Origin: Chitinophagaceae bacterium
GTDB taxonomy: Bacteria; Bacteroidota; Bacteroidia; Cytophagales; Cytophagaceae
Direction of reading: 5' to 3'
Length of the DNA: 64,000 bases
Assembly: GCA_028288405.1 (NCBI GenBank)
Contig: JAQBNS010000013.1
Span: 1-64,000, forward strand
In this document: positions 30,133 through 38,560 of the stretch, piece after piece
Layout: every line of letters begins with the position of its first letter
Position numbering within the stretch: position 1 is the first letter of the stretch
Program-made: the position numbers and the translations under genes
Notes under the pieces: model-generated
Database searches by the model: none
The model's input: the letters and a program-made list of their open reading frames with translations, nothing else
Told to the model about the DNA's origin: nothing

Positions 30133-30828
30133 TTAACTCGTAAACCCACCATTCAACTTAAGCGTATTTCCTGTCAAATAACTGGATTGATCTCCGCAAA
30201 CAAAACTAAGCGTCGCATACAAATCCTCAAACGTCCCTAATCGGCGCATTGGAATTTTATTGATGAAGTTCGGTTGTAGTTGTGGAGATAAATGAAAACT
30301 CATGTATCCAGGAAACACTGCATTGATGCGCGTACCTTGCGGACCGAGCTGGCGAGCCCATAGGCGAACAATACCTTCCAAACCTTGTACGATGACATCA
30401 AACTGATCGTCTGTCAAGGAATCTTCCGGCAATAAGTAAGGGCCTACTAATGCGATCGCGGATTTTTTAGTTTTAAGCAAAGGTAAAAAATCAGTCACAA
30501 ACTGTTGATACGATACTACATAAGCATCCACAACCTGCGACCATTCCTGCATGGATATAGAAGTACCCTTCCGCAATTTCGTATCCGGCGACAAATGGAT
30601 CAGGGCATCAAACAGTACACCTTTATCAGCCACAATGGGAGTATCCTGAGTGGAAGGGAAAATAGAAACCTTATCTCTTCCCATGACAGACATCGCCTTC
30701 AACGCAATGTCTTTCGTCGCACTGGCATAACACTCCCAGCCTTCCTCACGAAATCGTTTGATCAAATGAAGTTCATCTTCGTTTGATAAGGCATTGAAGA
30801 AGATTGTTTTCGTTTTCATAACCATCAT
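30133..30828 (-). CDS. SDR-family protein with a degenerate active site
   Basis: A 231-residue protein. The C-terminal half is clearly short-chain dehydrogenase: GPQGTRINAVFPGYM, then IPMRRLGTFEDL and SSYLTGNTLKLNGGF. However, the N-terminal TGxxxGxG cofactor loop is replaced by FFNALSNEDELHLI, and the YxxxK catalytic pair is not visible where DDQFDVIVQGLEG stands. It is therefore probably not an active NAD(P)H oxidoreductase; a binding or structural role is possible. It lies downstream of menA on the same strand, separated by a heptamer hairpin. Confidence 0.8.
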   Translation of the reverse strand: MMVMKTKTIFFNALSNEDELHLIKRFREEGWECYASATKDIALKAMSVMGRDKVSIFPSTQDTPIVADKGVLFDALIHLSPDTKLRKGTSISMQEWSQVVDAYVVSYQQFVTDFLPLLKTKKSAIALVGPYLLPEDSLTDDQFDVIVQGLEGIVRLWARQLGPQGTRINAVFPGYMSFHLSPQLQPNFINKIPMRRLGTFEDLYATLSFVCGDQSSYLTGNTLKLNGGFTS

Positions 30829-30840
30829 TCTTAAAGGACG

Positions 30841-30890
30841 AGCGAGGAGCTAGGAGGTACGGCCTAGCTCGTACCTCCTGGCTCCTCGCT
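30841..30890. repeat. AG-type heptamer hairpin after menA
   Basis: Left arm units AGCGAGG, AGCTAGG, AGGTACG (30841-30861) pair with the right arm 30870-30890 with one mismatch. On the minus strand the hairpin begins one base past the menA stop codon (30894-30892). The same 7-bp words recur at 33725-33791 and 45287-45345. Confidence 0.85.
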
Positions 30891-30891
30891 T

Positions 30892-31791
30892 TTATAAGCT
30901 TACTACCAAAATGAATATTAACAGAAAGGTTAACGAAGAAAACACCATTTGCTTGAGAAACGGATCAATGCGTTCTGATTCCTGTATGCTGTATACTTTG
31001 AAGGCATTCCATAATACAGGAAGAAAGGCAAAACAAAGCAACCAACTGTATTCCATACTTTCTATACCTACATACAAGGCTGTGCAAGTAATGCCTGTCA
31101 TGATCAACAGCACATGATACCAACGGGCATACACAGGGCCCAGACGAAGTGCCAGTGTTTTTTTGCCTGCGCTGCGATCCGCTTCGATGTCACGAATGTT
31201 GTTGACATTTAATACAGCGGCTGAAAATAATCCGATGGTCGTTGCCGGTAATAAAATATTCCATTCCCATTCTCTGGTCATCAGAAAATACGTACCGCCT
31301 ACACCTACCCAACCAAAAAACAGAAATACAAATACATCACCCAATCCTTTATAACCATAAGGATTCTTGCCGGCTGTATACTTCACTGCAGCAGCAATAG
31401 AAGCAATACCTAATAAGAAGAATAAGACAGGAAGCCAGGAGAAAGGCTGTTCTTTAAATACGACATACAACAATCCACAACCGCTTATCAACGAAAGTAA
31501 AATGAAAACAATAATTCCCTTCTTCATTTCTTTCTCTGTGATACTACCTGATTGCATGGCACGCGCAGGACCTACACGTTGTTCGTTGTCGGCACCGTTA
31601 TGAAAGTCGCCGTAATCGTTTGCCAGATTTGAAAGGATTTGCAGAAACAATGTAGTCAAGGCCGCACCGATAAGAATAGGCCAGGAAAACAGCATCTCGT
31701 ACCAGGCAAGCGTTGCTCCCATACCAATACTGGTAAAAGCCAAAGGTAAAGTTCTTAAGCGGAAGGCCTGTAGCCAAAGTTTAATTTTCAC
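30892..31791 (-). CDS. menA: 1,4-dihydroxy-2-naphthoate polyprenyltransferase
   Basis: An integral membrane enzyme of menaquinone synthesis that joins a polyprenyl chain to DHNA. A start is chosen at GTG 31791, giving 299 residues (KIKLWLQAFRLRTLPLAF). This overlaps the MFS stop as GTGA, a usual translational-coupling arrangement. The longer open frame to 32079 only mirrors the MFS gene. The prenyl-binding motif NLANDYGDFHNGAD and the second Asp-rich motif NIRDIEADRSAGKKTLA are present, with eight to nine membrane helices. A heptamer hairpin follows the stop. Confidence 0.93.
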   Translation of the reverse strand: MKIKLWLQAFRLRTLPLAFTSIGMGATLAWYEMLFSWPILIGAALTTLFLQILSNLANDYGDFHNGADNEQRVGPARAMQSGSITEKEMKKGIIVFILLSLISGCGLLYVVFKEQPFSWLPVLFFLLGIASIAAAVKYTAGKNPYGYKGLGDVFVFLFFGWVGVGGTYFLMTREWEWNILLPATTIGLFSAAVLNVNNIRDIEADRSAGKKTLALRLGPVYARWYHVLLIMTGITCTALYVGIESMEYSWLLCFAFLPVLWNAFKVYSIQESERIDPFLKQMVFSSLTFLLIFILVVSL

Positions 31792-33008
31792 GACACTTCT
31801 TTTACTTGATAAGAGATGGCTATACTCAAAAATGTAAAGCATACAGCAACTATGCCGCATACCCAGAAATATTCCATCCTGCCATCCGGTGTATTGAAGA
31901 TGATGATGCCCGATAAGACAACTGCAATGGAAGACGCAAATTGTTGTACAGTAGAATTGATACTCATGAAACTGCCCCTTTCTCTGGGATTCACGGCCGA
32001 CGTTACCAATGTCATAGCAGGAACAAATCGTGAACCAAAGCAAATAAAGAACACCGTGGTACAAGGAATGACGAACCACAAACTTAAAGGCGGCAATACG
32101 GTCATCATATAGATGGGTATAACAGAGATCAGCGCAGCCACTACAAACACTTTTTGCTTCCCATAGATATCCGCCAATTTACCAACCAGCGGACCGGAAA
32201 CAGCGGTTGCCAATCCTCCGAAGAAATACGTGTAGAGTAAGTTTTCTTTATCCAGTCCCACATTAAACACCAGGTAATCGCTGATGAAGGGCACTACTGT
32301 AAATCCTGCTACCATCAAACAAAAGGTGAGCAGTAAGGCATAGCGTACGTTCGCATTGGTTGCAAAAGAATGCAATAACTGTTTTCTGTCCTGATCTTTT
32401 GATGCATGTGTTCTGTGCACAGTCAATGAAGGGAATTTAATCCAGATGAATACATAAACGATTACACTCAGTGCAGTAAGAAAAATAAAGGGTGCATGAA
32501 AGTCAAACGACTTAGCCAGTATCAATCCAATCGGAATACCCAATACGGATGCGGCAGAAAAAGCAGCCATGACAATACCGGTAGTCTTTCCTCTTCGTGC
32601 CGGAGGAATAATATCTCCAATAACAGAAAACACCAGCACACCCAAGACCCCACCAAATGCACCCGCTAATATTCTTGATAATAAAAAGAATTTATAACCG
32701 GGTGCGACCGCACACAGCAAATTGCCCAGTATAAAACCCGCATACAAAAACAACAATGCGTTTCGTCTGTCGTAAGCATCAAATTTAAAGAAGGCTATAA
32801 AGCCTGCCACCGCGGCGCTGAAGGTATACGAAGAAACCAATATACCGAACTCTGAAGAATTGATCGAAAGCGCTTCCTTTAAAAAAGGATTAAGCGGAGC
32901 CATCATCACAAAATCTACGATGTGGGTAAAATTGATAATGGCTAACAAAAAGACAATCCATTTTTCATCTGCGTGCGCAGGTGCTGTTGTTGTGTGTTGA
33001 CTACTCAT
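31788..33008 (-). CDS. MFS transporter
   Basis: A 406-residue protein with about 12 membrane helices of the major facilitator superfamily, resembling drug or sugar efflux members. The conserved loop after TM2 reads FDAYDRRNALLF, and GKLADIYGKQKVF sits in the middle loop. The substrate cannot be told. Its start overlaps the end of the zinc-finger gene by 8 bases and its stop overlaps menA, so the three genes form an operon. Confidence 0.88.
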   Translation of the reverse strand: MSSQHTTTAPAHADEKWIVFLLAIINFTHIVDFVMMAPLNPFLKEALSINSSEFGILVSSYTFSAAVAGFIAFFKFDAYDRRNALLFLYAGFILGNLLCAVAPGYKFFLLSRILAGAFGGVLGVLVFSVIGDIIPPARRGKTTGIVMAAFSAASVLGIPIGLILAKSFDFHAPFIFLTALSVIVYVFIWIKFPSLTVHRTHASKDQDRKQLLHSFATNANVRYALLLTFCLMVAGFTVVPFISDYLVFNVGLDKENLLYTYFFGGLATAVSGPLVGKLADIYGKQKVFVVAALISVIPIYMMTVLPPLSLWFVIPCTTVFFICFGSRFVPAMTLVTSAVNPRERGSFMSINSTVQQFASSIAVVLSGIIIFNTPDGRMEYFWVCGIVAVCFTFLSIAISYQVKEVS

Positions 33009-33654
33009 CTTTACAAATCCCTCTCATCATGACTGTTCCCTTGCCTTTACAGACAGAACAAGACTGATCCAAATGTCCTTTACCTTTGCATGTCAAACAA
33101 TCGATTACACCTTTGCCCTGGCATCGATTGCAGGTAGAATAATTATCGCCCATACTCCCTTTTGAAACAGATACACCTGTCCCGGAGCACACCGGACAAT
33201 ACTGTCTGCCGTTTCCTTTGCAGGTCTTGCAGGGTTCATCTATATGTCCTTCTCCATTGCAATGCATGCAGACTTCAGGGTACTCAAAGTATCCTTTCTC
33301 ATAGCAATCCATATCGTATCGAAACTCTACCGATTCATGCTTTAATGAATCAGAGGCTTGCGCCAATGTTTCAAAACGGTCAAAGGCTCTTCTGGACTGT
33401 TCGTATTTTTTCAGATAAAATGAAGACACCCCATAGTAGTAGGCTACTTCATCCGAAAGTATAACTCCTTTGATTCTGAATAATTGCTTGAATATTTTTT
33501 CTGAGTCTTCGTACTTTTTACTCTGACACAAAACGATTGCTTTTGTAGTCAATGCTGTAACAACAGAGTCGTTACCTTGTGCAAACACAGGTGTGCAAGG
33601 AGCAATGACACTTAATCCGATGAAAAGAAATAGGATGATCGACAGGCGCTTCAT
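33001..33654 (-). CDS. Exported protein with six DnaJ-type CxxCxGxG zinc knuckles
   Basis: A 217-residue protein from ATG 33654, chosen because MKRLSIILFLFIGLSVIA is a signal peptide (the open frame extends to 33693). Residues about 30-120 look helical and TPR-like (YYYGVSSFYLKKYEQSRRAF). The C-terminal half carries six motifs: CMHCNGEG, CKTCKGNG, CPVCSGTG, CNRCQGKG, CLTCKGKG and CSVCKGKG. DnaJ itself has four and no signal peptide. It is probably a periplasmic zinc-binding or chaperone-like protein; the function is unknown. It is first in an operon with the MFS gene and menA. Confidence 0.82.
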   Translation of the reverse strand: MKRLSIILFLFIGLSVIAPCTPVFAQGNDSVVTALTTKAIVLCQSKKYEDSEKIFKQLFRIKGVILSDEVAYYYGVSSFYLKKYEQSRRAFDRFETLAQASDSLKHESVEFRYDMDCYEKGYFEYPEVCMHCNGEGHIDEPCKTCKGNGRQYCPVCSGTGVSVSKGSMGDNYSTCNRCQGKGVIDCLTCKGKGHLDQSCSVCKGKGTVMMRGICKDE

Positions 33655-33724
33655 AGTTCTACAAGATAACCATTTTAAAGCGATAAAATGCAAGGGAGAG
33701 TGCCTAAACTTAAGGGGTTAAAGT

Positions 33725-33791
33725 AAGGTACGAGGTACGAGCCAGGAGGTACGAAATCCTAGCTCGTACCTCGTACCTCCTGGCTCCTGGC
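33725..33791. repeat. AG-type heptamer hairpin after mltG
   Basis: Units AGGTACG, AGGTACG, AGCCAGG, AGGTACG. A perfect 16-bp inverted repeat (33739-33754 with 33771-33786) lies within. On the minus strand it abuts the mltG stop codon. Confidence 0.85.
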
Positions 33792-34871
33792 TTATCTCAC
33801 TTTTCGTTTGTCCAATGCTTTCCTCAGTTTGTCCGCATTGGATTTATGTCCTTCAAAATCTTCGGCAAAATTATGGCATCCGGAAAAATCATCCTTGGCA
33901 CAAAAATAAATATAGTCGTGCTCGTTGTAGTGCAAGACAGCTTGCAGCGCTTCTTGAGAAGGAATGCCAATAGGGCCGGGAGGCAAGCCTTTGTAAATAT
34001 AGGTATTATACCTGGATCGTACTTTTAAGTGCTTTTCTCTCACTCGGTTAGCCTGCAAGGCATTCGCTGCATACAATACCGTCGGATCCGCCTGCAAGCG
34101 CATTTTCTTTTGCAAACGATTGAGGTAAACACCCGCAATCAAAGGCATTTCACTGACATCCTTGGTTTCTGCATACACGATGGAGGCCAGTATCATGGCT
34201 TCATCCGGCGTCAAACCTGCCTCCTTGGCCAGCCGCCTTTTTTCACTGTCCCAGTAAAATAAATGGGCGTCATAAATATTTTCCAATAATTCCCGCTCGG
34301 TGAAATTTCTTGGAAAACGATACATGCCCGGAACGAACATCGCCCAGGCATTTTCTCTGTTATATTCTCCGAGACTATCCAGAAAATCTTTGTCCCACAT
34401 GAGTGCTTTCAGCTTCTTTAACGAAACACCTGTTTGCTTTTCCAAACTCGGCAATACATTGTTTCTGTTTTTAAACCGATCGATTTCAATTTCGACATAG
34501 TCCTTCACTCCTTTTCGTTGAATGGATGCAGCCAAACCAAATCCGTTTTTGCCGTGTTCAATAATGTACAAACCGGGTTTCAACAACGTGATGTCCTGAT
34601 ACTGAAAGCCCCATTGCAAAGGCAAAGAAGAACGGATGTAACCCTTTGATTTCAGGCTGTCGGAGAACGCTTCGGCCGTTGCCGGAAAAGGATTATAGTA
34701 ATATACTTTCGAAGAACGAAAATGTGTAATGCCTGTAAAAGCCCAGAACAGCATACCGCAAATCGTTGCGAAAAAAAACGCACCGACAAACCACCACCGA
34801 TAGTGTTGTCCTTTTTTCCTGGACTTTCTAAGGGGTTGTTTGGTTGATTTTCCTGGTAGTCTTTTCGCCAT
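33792..34871 (-). CDS. mltG: Endolytic murein transglycosylase
   Basis: A 359-residue YceG/MltG protein. A short basic cytoplasmic tail precedes one membrane helix (about 27-47), then the periplasmic LysM-like and catalytic parts. The catalytic-region motif reads ASIVYAETKDVSEMPLIAGV, with the Glu of AET retained; the first Glu of the E. coli EKET string is Tyr here. LQADPTVLYA and YNTYIYKGLPPGPIG follow as in the family. It cuts nascent glycan strands and so sets strand length. It is probably transcribed alone, with hairpins on both sides. Confidence 0.94.
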   Translation of the reverse strand: MAKRLPGKSTKQPLRKSRKKGQHYRWWFVGAFFFATICGMLFWAFTGITHFRSSKVYYYNPFPATAEAFSDSLKSKGYIRSSLPLQWGFQYQDITLLKPGLYIIEHGKNGFGLAASIQRKGVKDYVEIEIDRFKNRNNVLPSLEKQTGVSLKKLKALMWDKDFLDSLGEYNRENAWAMFVPGMYRFPRNFTERELLENIYDAHLFYWDSEKRRLAKEAGLTPDEAMILASIVYAETKDVSEMPLIAGVYLNRLQKKMRLQADPTVLYAANALQANRVREKHLKVRSRYNTYIYKGLPPGPIGIPSQEALQAVLHYNEHDYIYFCAKDDFSGCHNFAEDFEGHKSNADKLRKALDKRKVR

Positions 34872-34890
34872 GTATAATTTCTTTAACTAT

Positions 34891-35085
34891 CTGTCTTACC
34901 GCTAAATCCCCTGAAGGGGACTTCCCAGCAACTACAGTTGTGTAACTTCTTTTTATAATTGTTAGTCCCCGCAGGGTCTCCTGAAAGGGACCCTGCGTTC
35001 TTGAATGCACGGAGTTCTCATCTCTCAAGAAACTCGCAGGGTCCTCTTCGAGAGACCCTGCGGGGACAAAGGGGTTAAACAGTTG
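34891..35085. repeat. Composite palindromic repeat upstream of mltG
   Basis: It starts with the ctaaatcccctgaaggggact arm seen at 30000-30124 and contains a 103-bp element (34965-35067) with perfect 15-bp ends GTCCCCGCAGGGTCT / AGACCCTGCGGGGAC and two inner GCAGGGTC hairpins. A reversed copy of the 103-bp element lies at 54401-54495. Confidence 0.85.
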
Positions 35086-35087
35086 TT

Positions 35088-37178
35088 CTAAAACTCAACA
35101 ACAGTAAACTCCACCCGTCTGTTCAATCTTCTCGTCTCTTCTTTACCATTGTCTGCAACAGGCTTACTGCCACCATAACCATTCACAGTCATTCTTTCTT
35201 TATCGATTCCTCGTTCCTGCAAATAGGCAGCAACTGCTTCTGCACGCTGTACTGATAACTCCTGATTCAGCGTAGCATCTCCTACGTTATCGGTATGTCC
35301 TTCGATGGCTATTTTTAGTTTAGGATTTTGTTGCATCAAACGGTATAAGTTATCCAATGCCGGAAAAGAACTGGACAGAAATACAGCCTTTGTTTTTTCG
35401 AAATACAATTGACGAATCGGTAATGATTTGCCCACTACCAGCGGATCCAATCTGATGATCAATTCCTTTTTCAATGATTCTTTGGCGCTACCGGAGAAAG
35501 TAATGCTATCGGCTTGTGCATAGTATCCTTTTTTCTCTGCAGAGATATAATAAGAATCCACAGCAGGAAGAATCACCTGAAAAGATCCTGTATGCATGTC
35601 GGATAAAATCGTCCCTTTTACTTTTTCATCGCGTAGCGAACGGTAGATCAATTGTGCTTGCAGCGGTTCATTGGTTTGCTGATCTAAAACCTTTCCGGAA
35701 AGAAAACATACTTTTTCAGGAACCAGTGCTGTAGGCAACGCGATACTAAAAAGATCTGCACCTCCCACCGAATTGGCATTCGACACTAAGTACGCCATAG
35801 AATCGTTGGCCGCAATAGAAAAGAAAGCATCAAAGCCCGCTGAATTAATGGAAGGTCCCAGGTTAATGGGTTTACTCCAGTTTGTCCAGCTATCGTCCAA
35901 TCGCCGGGACATAAAAATATCCTGGTTGCCATAACCGGGATATCCGGTGGAACAAAAATACAAGGTCTTATTGTCCGCCGCCAAAAAAGGTGAGGCTTCG
36001 TTAAAAATCGTATTGATCGTGGGACCAAGATTAACAGGCTCCTGCCATTTGCCGTTGTCATCAGGAAATGAAACGTACAAATCGTTATAGCCCATCGCAC
36101 CGGGACGTTGTATAGAAAGCAATAACGTTCTATTGTCGGCGGCTAATGTAGCATCCAGCCATTTGCCGTAACTCTTTAAATTTTCTATCACCGCATCACG
36201 AGGTACAGACCAGGTGCTGCCGTTGAAATGACTGATGGAAAAACAACATCCTTTATAACTGCCATCCGCTGCATAAGTATTCAGCAATAAAACAGATCTG
36301 TTATCCGGCGCACAGGAAATAACAGAATTAAACACTTTATTATTCAGCGGAGCTCCGATGGGTAAAGCTTTGGACCATTCTCCGTTTGCTGAACGCCTGG
36401 ATATCCATATGTCTGAGTTATGAGAACCTTGTACTTCGCGAGAAAAGAACAACGTCGATCCATCGGGAGAAATCAATGGAGCACTATCGTTGATGGTGGA
36501 GTTAACAGCTGTCCCTAATGTTTTTTTCTTCGCCTGGAATCCTTCAATCAAATTGATTTTTTGTTCTTGCCGGATGATGAAAGAAGAAAACTCACATTTA
36601 ATTTTTTTAGAAACATATACACCATGTGCGGTATAAGACAAACCAGGAAACTCCGTCGCAAAAACCTTTTCATCATTTATAAAAAACAAAAACTCATTTC
36701 CTTTACGCTGAACCGTCAACGTATTTTTCTTTCCTATCCCTTTTACTGCAGCGTGTGCTTTAAATCCTTCCGATATTTCAAACATCGCCCCATAGCGTAC
36801 CGCAACAATTTTGAACATGCCATCCCTGTTGATGATAAAAGCATCGAAGTTGTCAAAGTCCGCATAGTTCCACACGATACCCGCTGAGGCTTCAAGGATA
36901 CACTCTTCAATCGCTAAAGTGCCTTCTATAGAAAAATCTTTATTGGGATCTATGAAATCGTCAATGGTAAAAACTTCGTCACCGGATAAAACATGACGAT
37001 CGATCTCATACTCTTTTTTTTGCATGGAGACCTTCACATAGCCTTTGTCGCCCGTTAACCAATAACGATCGTTGTTTGAAAAATTTTCATTGACTAACAC
37101 GGGTTCCTGCGCTGAGCAGCAATAGCTCAAGAGCAGTATTGTACAACAAAACAAACGGAGTCGAGACCCATAGCCCAT
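35088..37178 (-). CDS. OmpA-family protein with PD40 propeller
   Basis: A 696-residue protein from ATG 37178, chosen for its signal peptide (MGYGSRLRLFCCTILLLSY) and 13-base spacing from the preceding gene; the open frame reaches 37214. Residues about 20-205 are a LamG- or 3-keto-disaccharide-like sandwich. About 230-490 form PD40 propeller repeats (SPDGSTLFFSREVQGSHNSD, FLAADNKTLYFCSTGYPGYG). About 500-590 are a carboxypeptidase-regulatory-type domain. About 595-696 are OmpA, with the peptidoglycan-binding IEGHTDNVGDATLNQELSVQ and RRVEF. It probably anchors the outer membrane to peptidoglycan. PorE-like T9SS proteins have the same order, so a secretion role is possible but not shown. Confidence 0.9.
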   Translation of the reverse strand: MGYGSRLRLFCCTILLLSYCCSAQEPVLVNENFSNNDRYWLTGDKGYVKVSMQKKEYEIDRHVLSGDEVFTIDDFIDPNKDFSIEGTLAIEECILEASAGIVWNYADFDNFDAFIINRDGMFKIVAVRYGAMFEISEGFKAHAAVKGIGKKNTLTVQRKGNEFLFFINDEKVFATEFPGLSYTAHGVYVSKKIKCEFSSFIIRQEQKINLIEGFQAKKKTLGTAVNSTINDSAPLISPDGSTLFFSREVQGSHNSDIWISRRSANGEWSKALPIGAPLNNKVFNSVISCAPDNRSVLLLNTYAADGSYKGCCFSISHFNGSTWSVPRDAVIENLKSYGKWLDATLAADNRTLLLSIQRPGAMGYNDLYVSFPDDNGKWQEPVNLGPTINTIFNEASPFLAADNKTLYFCSTGYPGYGNQDIFMSRRLDDSWTNWSKPINLGPSINSAGFDAFFSIAANDSMAYLVSNANSVGGADLFSIALPTALVPEKVCFLSGKVLDQQTNEPLQAQLIYRSLRDEKVKGTILSDMHTGSFQVILPAVDSYYISAEKKGYYAQADSITFSGSAKESLKKELIIRLDPLVVGKSLPIRQLYFEKTKAVFLSSSFPALDNLYRLMQQNPKLKIAIEGHTDNVGDATLNQELSVQRAEAVAAYLQERGIDKERMTVNGYGGSKPVADNGKEETRRLNRRVEFTVVEF

Positions 37179-37191
37179 AACATAAAAGTTA

Positions 37192-38274
37192 CTAAAACGG
37201 GTGCTGCAAACCAAACTTAGCGGCCAGTTGAATCAAATCTTCCTTTACTTTAATCTGCAAGGGAATACCGTTTGCCATGCGTTCTTCTTCCATCCAACGT
37301 TCCGGATCACCGGGAATTAATACTTTCTCGCCTTCAATAGACCTTGAATTTCTAAAAGTAGTAATCCAATTGTCCATGTGTGCTTTAAATTCATCCGCCG
37401 GACGAAAAGCATCGATACGCATGGCGCCGAAGAAATGTCCGATTCCTTTGCCTACGGGATTTTCAGGCAATGGCAAAAACGCTACAAAAGGCGGTACCCA
37501 GGGACCGTAATTGGCACCTGATAAAACCGCTGAAAAAATATCGACCACAGATCCTAAACAATATCCTTTATGACTGCCATGATCGCGGTCACCGCCCAAA
37601 GGCAGTAAAGCACCACCGTCTTTCAACTCGTGCGGGTTGGTAGACACCGCACCTTTGGCATCTTGTATCCAACCTTCCGGCGCTTCTTTTCCTACACGTT
37701 GTAAAATTTCCAGTTTACCGTTGGCCGCTGTCGTGGTAGCGAAGTCGGCTACAAAGGGAGGTTGCTTGTCCGCAGGCACAGCCACAGCAATGGGATTGGT
37801 ACCCAGCAAACGATCCAATGAAAAGGTTGGAGACACCAAAGGGCTTGCATTGGTCATCGAAATGCCGATCATGTCTTTTTCCAAGGCCATCATGGCATGA
37901 TAGCCGGCAATACCGTAGTGATTGGAGTTGCGAACGGCCACCCAGCCTGTTCCAGCCACCTCCGCTTTACGGATCGCGATTTCCATCGCTTGTGGTGCAA
38001 CAACTAATCCCAAACCGCCGTCTCCATCCACCACAGCAGTAGAAGGTGTTTCGTGTACCACTTGTATATTAGGCGTTGCATTGATGCGGTTGCTTTCCCA
38101 TAAACGCACATAACCCGATAAGCGGGCCACACCGTGGGAATCTACGCCTCTTGCGTCGGCTGAGATTAAAACTTTAGTCGCCAGTAGGGCATCTTTTTCA
38201 GAACATCCGATTTTTCGAAATATAGCAGCGCAAAAATCGTTAAGGGAGTAGTAAGGAATCAATGACTCGTTCAT
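37192..38274 (-). CDS. Ldh family (malate/L-lactate/ureidoglycolate-type) NAD(P)-dependent dehydrogenase
   Basis: A 360-residue Ldh_2 enzyme, a fold unrelated to classical lactate dehydrogenases. The catalytic His is in ADARGVDSHGVARLSGY. Other family blocks are RNSNHYGIAGYHAM, MTNASPLVSPTFS, LLGTNPIAVAVPA and DRDHGSHKGYCLGSVVDI. It oxidises a 2-hydroxyacid, but which one cannot be read from sequence. It lies 13 bases upstream of the OmpA gene on the same strand, so they may be co-transcribed. Confidence 0.93.
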   Translation of the reverse strand: MNESLIPYYSLNDFCAAIFRKIGCSEKDALLATKVLISADARGVDSHGVARLSGYVRLWESNRINATPNIQVVHETPSTAVVDGDGGLGLVVAPQAMEIAIRKAEVAGTGWVAVRNSNHYGIAGYHAMMALEKDMIGISMTNASPLVSPTFSLDRLLGTNPIAVAVPADKQPPFVADFATTTAANGKLEILQRVGKEAPEGWIQDAKGAVSTNPHELKDGGALLPLGGDRDHGSHKGYCLGSVVDIFSAVLSGANYGPWVPPFVAFLPLPENPVGKGIGHFFGAMRIDAFRPADEFKAHMDNWITTFRNSRSIEGEKVLIPGDPERWMEEERMANGIPLQIKVKEDLIQLAAKFGLQHPF

Positions 38275-38403
38275 TCACGCAAATTAGATATAATCGAGGG
38301 AAAGTTTCAATAGATTCTGTGGGGAAAATGATAATTATGTGATTTTGATTCAGTTTATTGCTAAAGAATATAAACCTGAGGTTGGTTTTGAGCCTTGGCA
38401 TTT

Positions 38404-38525
38404 AATGAATTTGGGCGTGCCCCTGCGGGTCGGGCTATCCGCTGCAAGTCCTCGCTCGCAATCGTCTTAAGTTTCAAAAATCCTCGCTGCTCGCTGTGGG
38501 CTTTTCGCTACTATCCCTCACGCAA
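38404..38525. repeat. Dispersed intergenic repeat, copy B
   Basis: It starts near ttgggcgtgcccctgcgggt and holds gtcgggctatccgct at 38429-38443, then gggcttttcgctactatc followed by cctcac at 38498-38521. The order matches copy A. The remaining sequence between 38275 and 38560 shows no gene. Confidence 0.75.
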
Positions 38526-38560
38526 CTTTACAGTAAACAAATTGTAGAAACGAATTATAA

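Noticed and set aside
31792..32079. N-terminal extension of menA
   Set aside because: It only mirrors the MFS gene in another frame. The GTG at 31791 overlaps the MFS stop and begins the conserved sequence.
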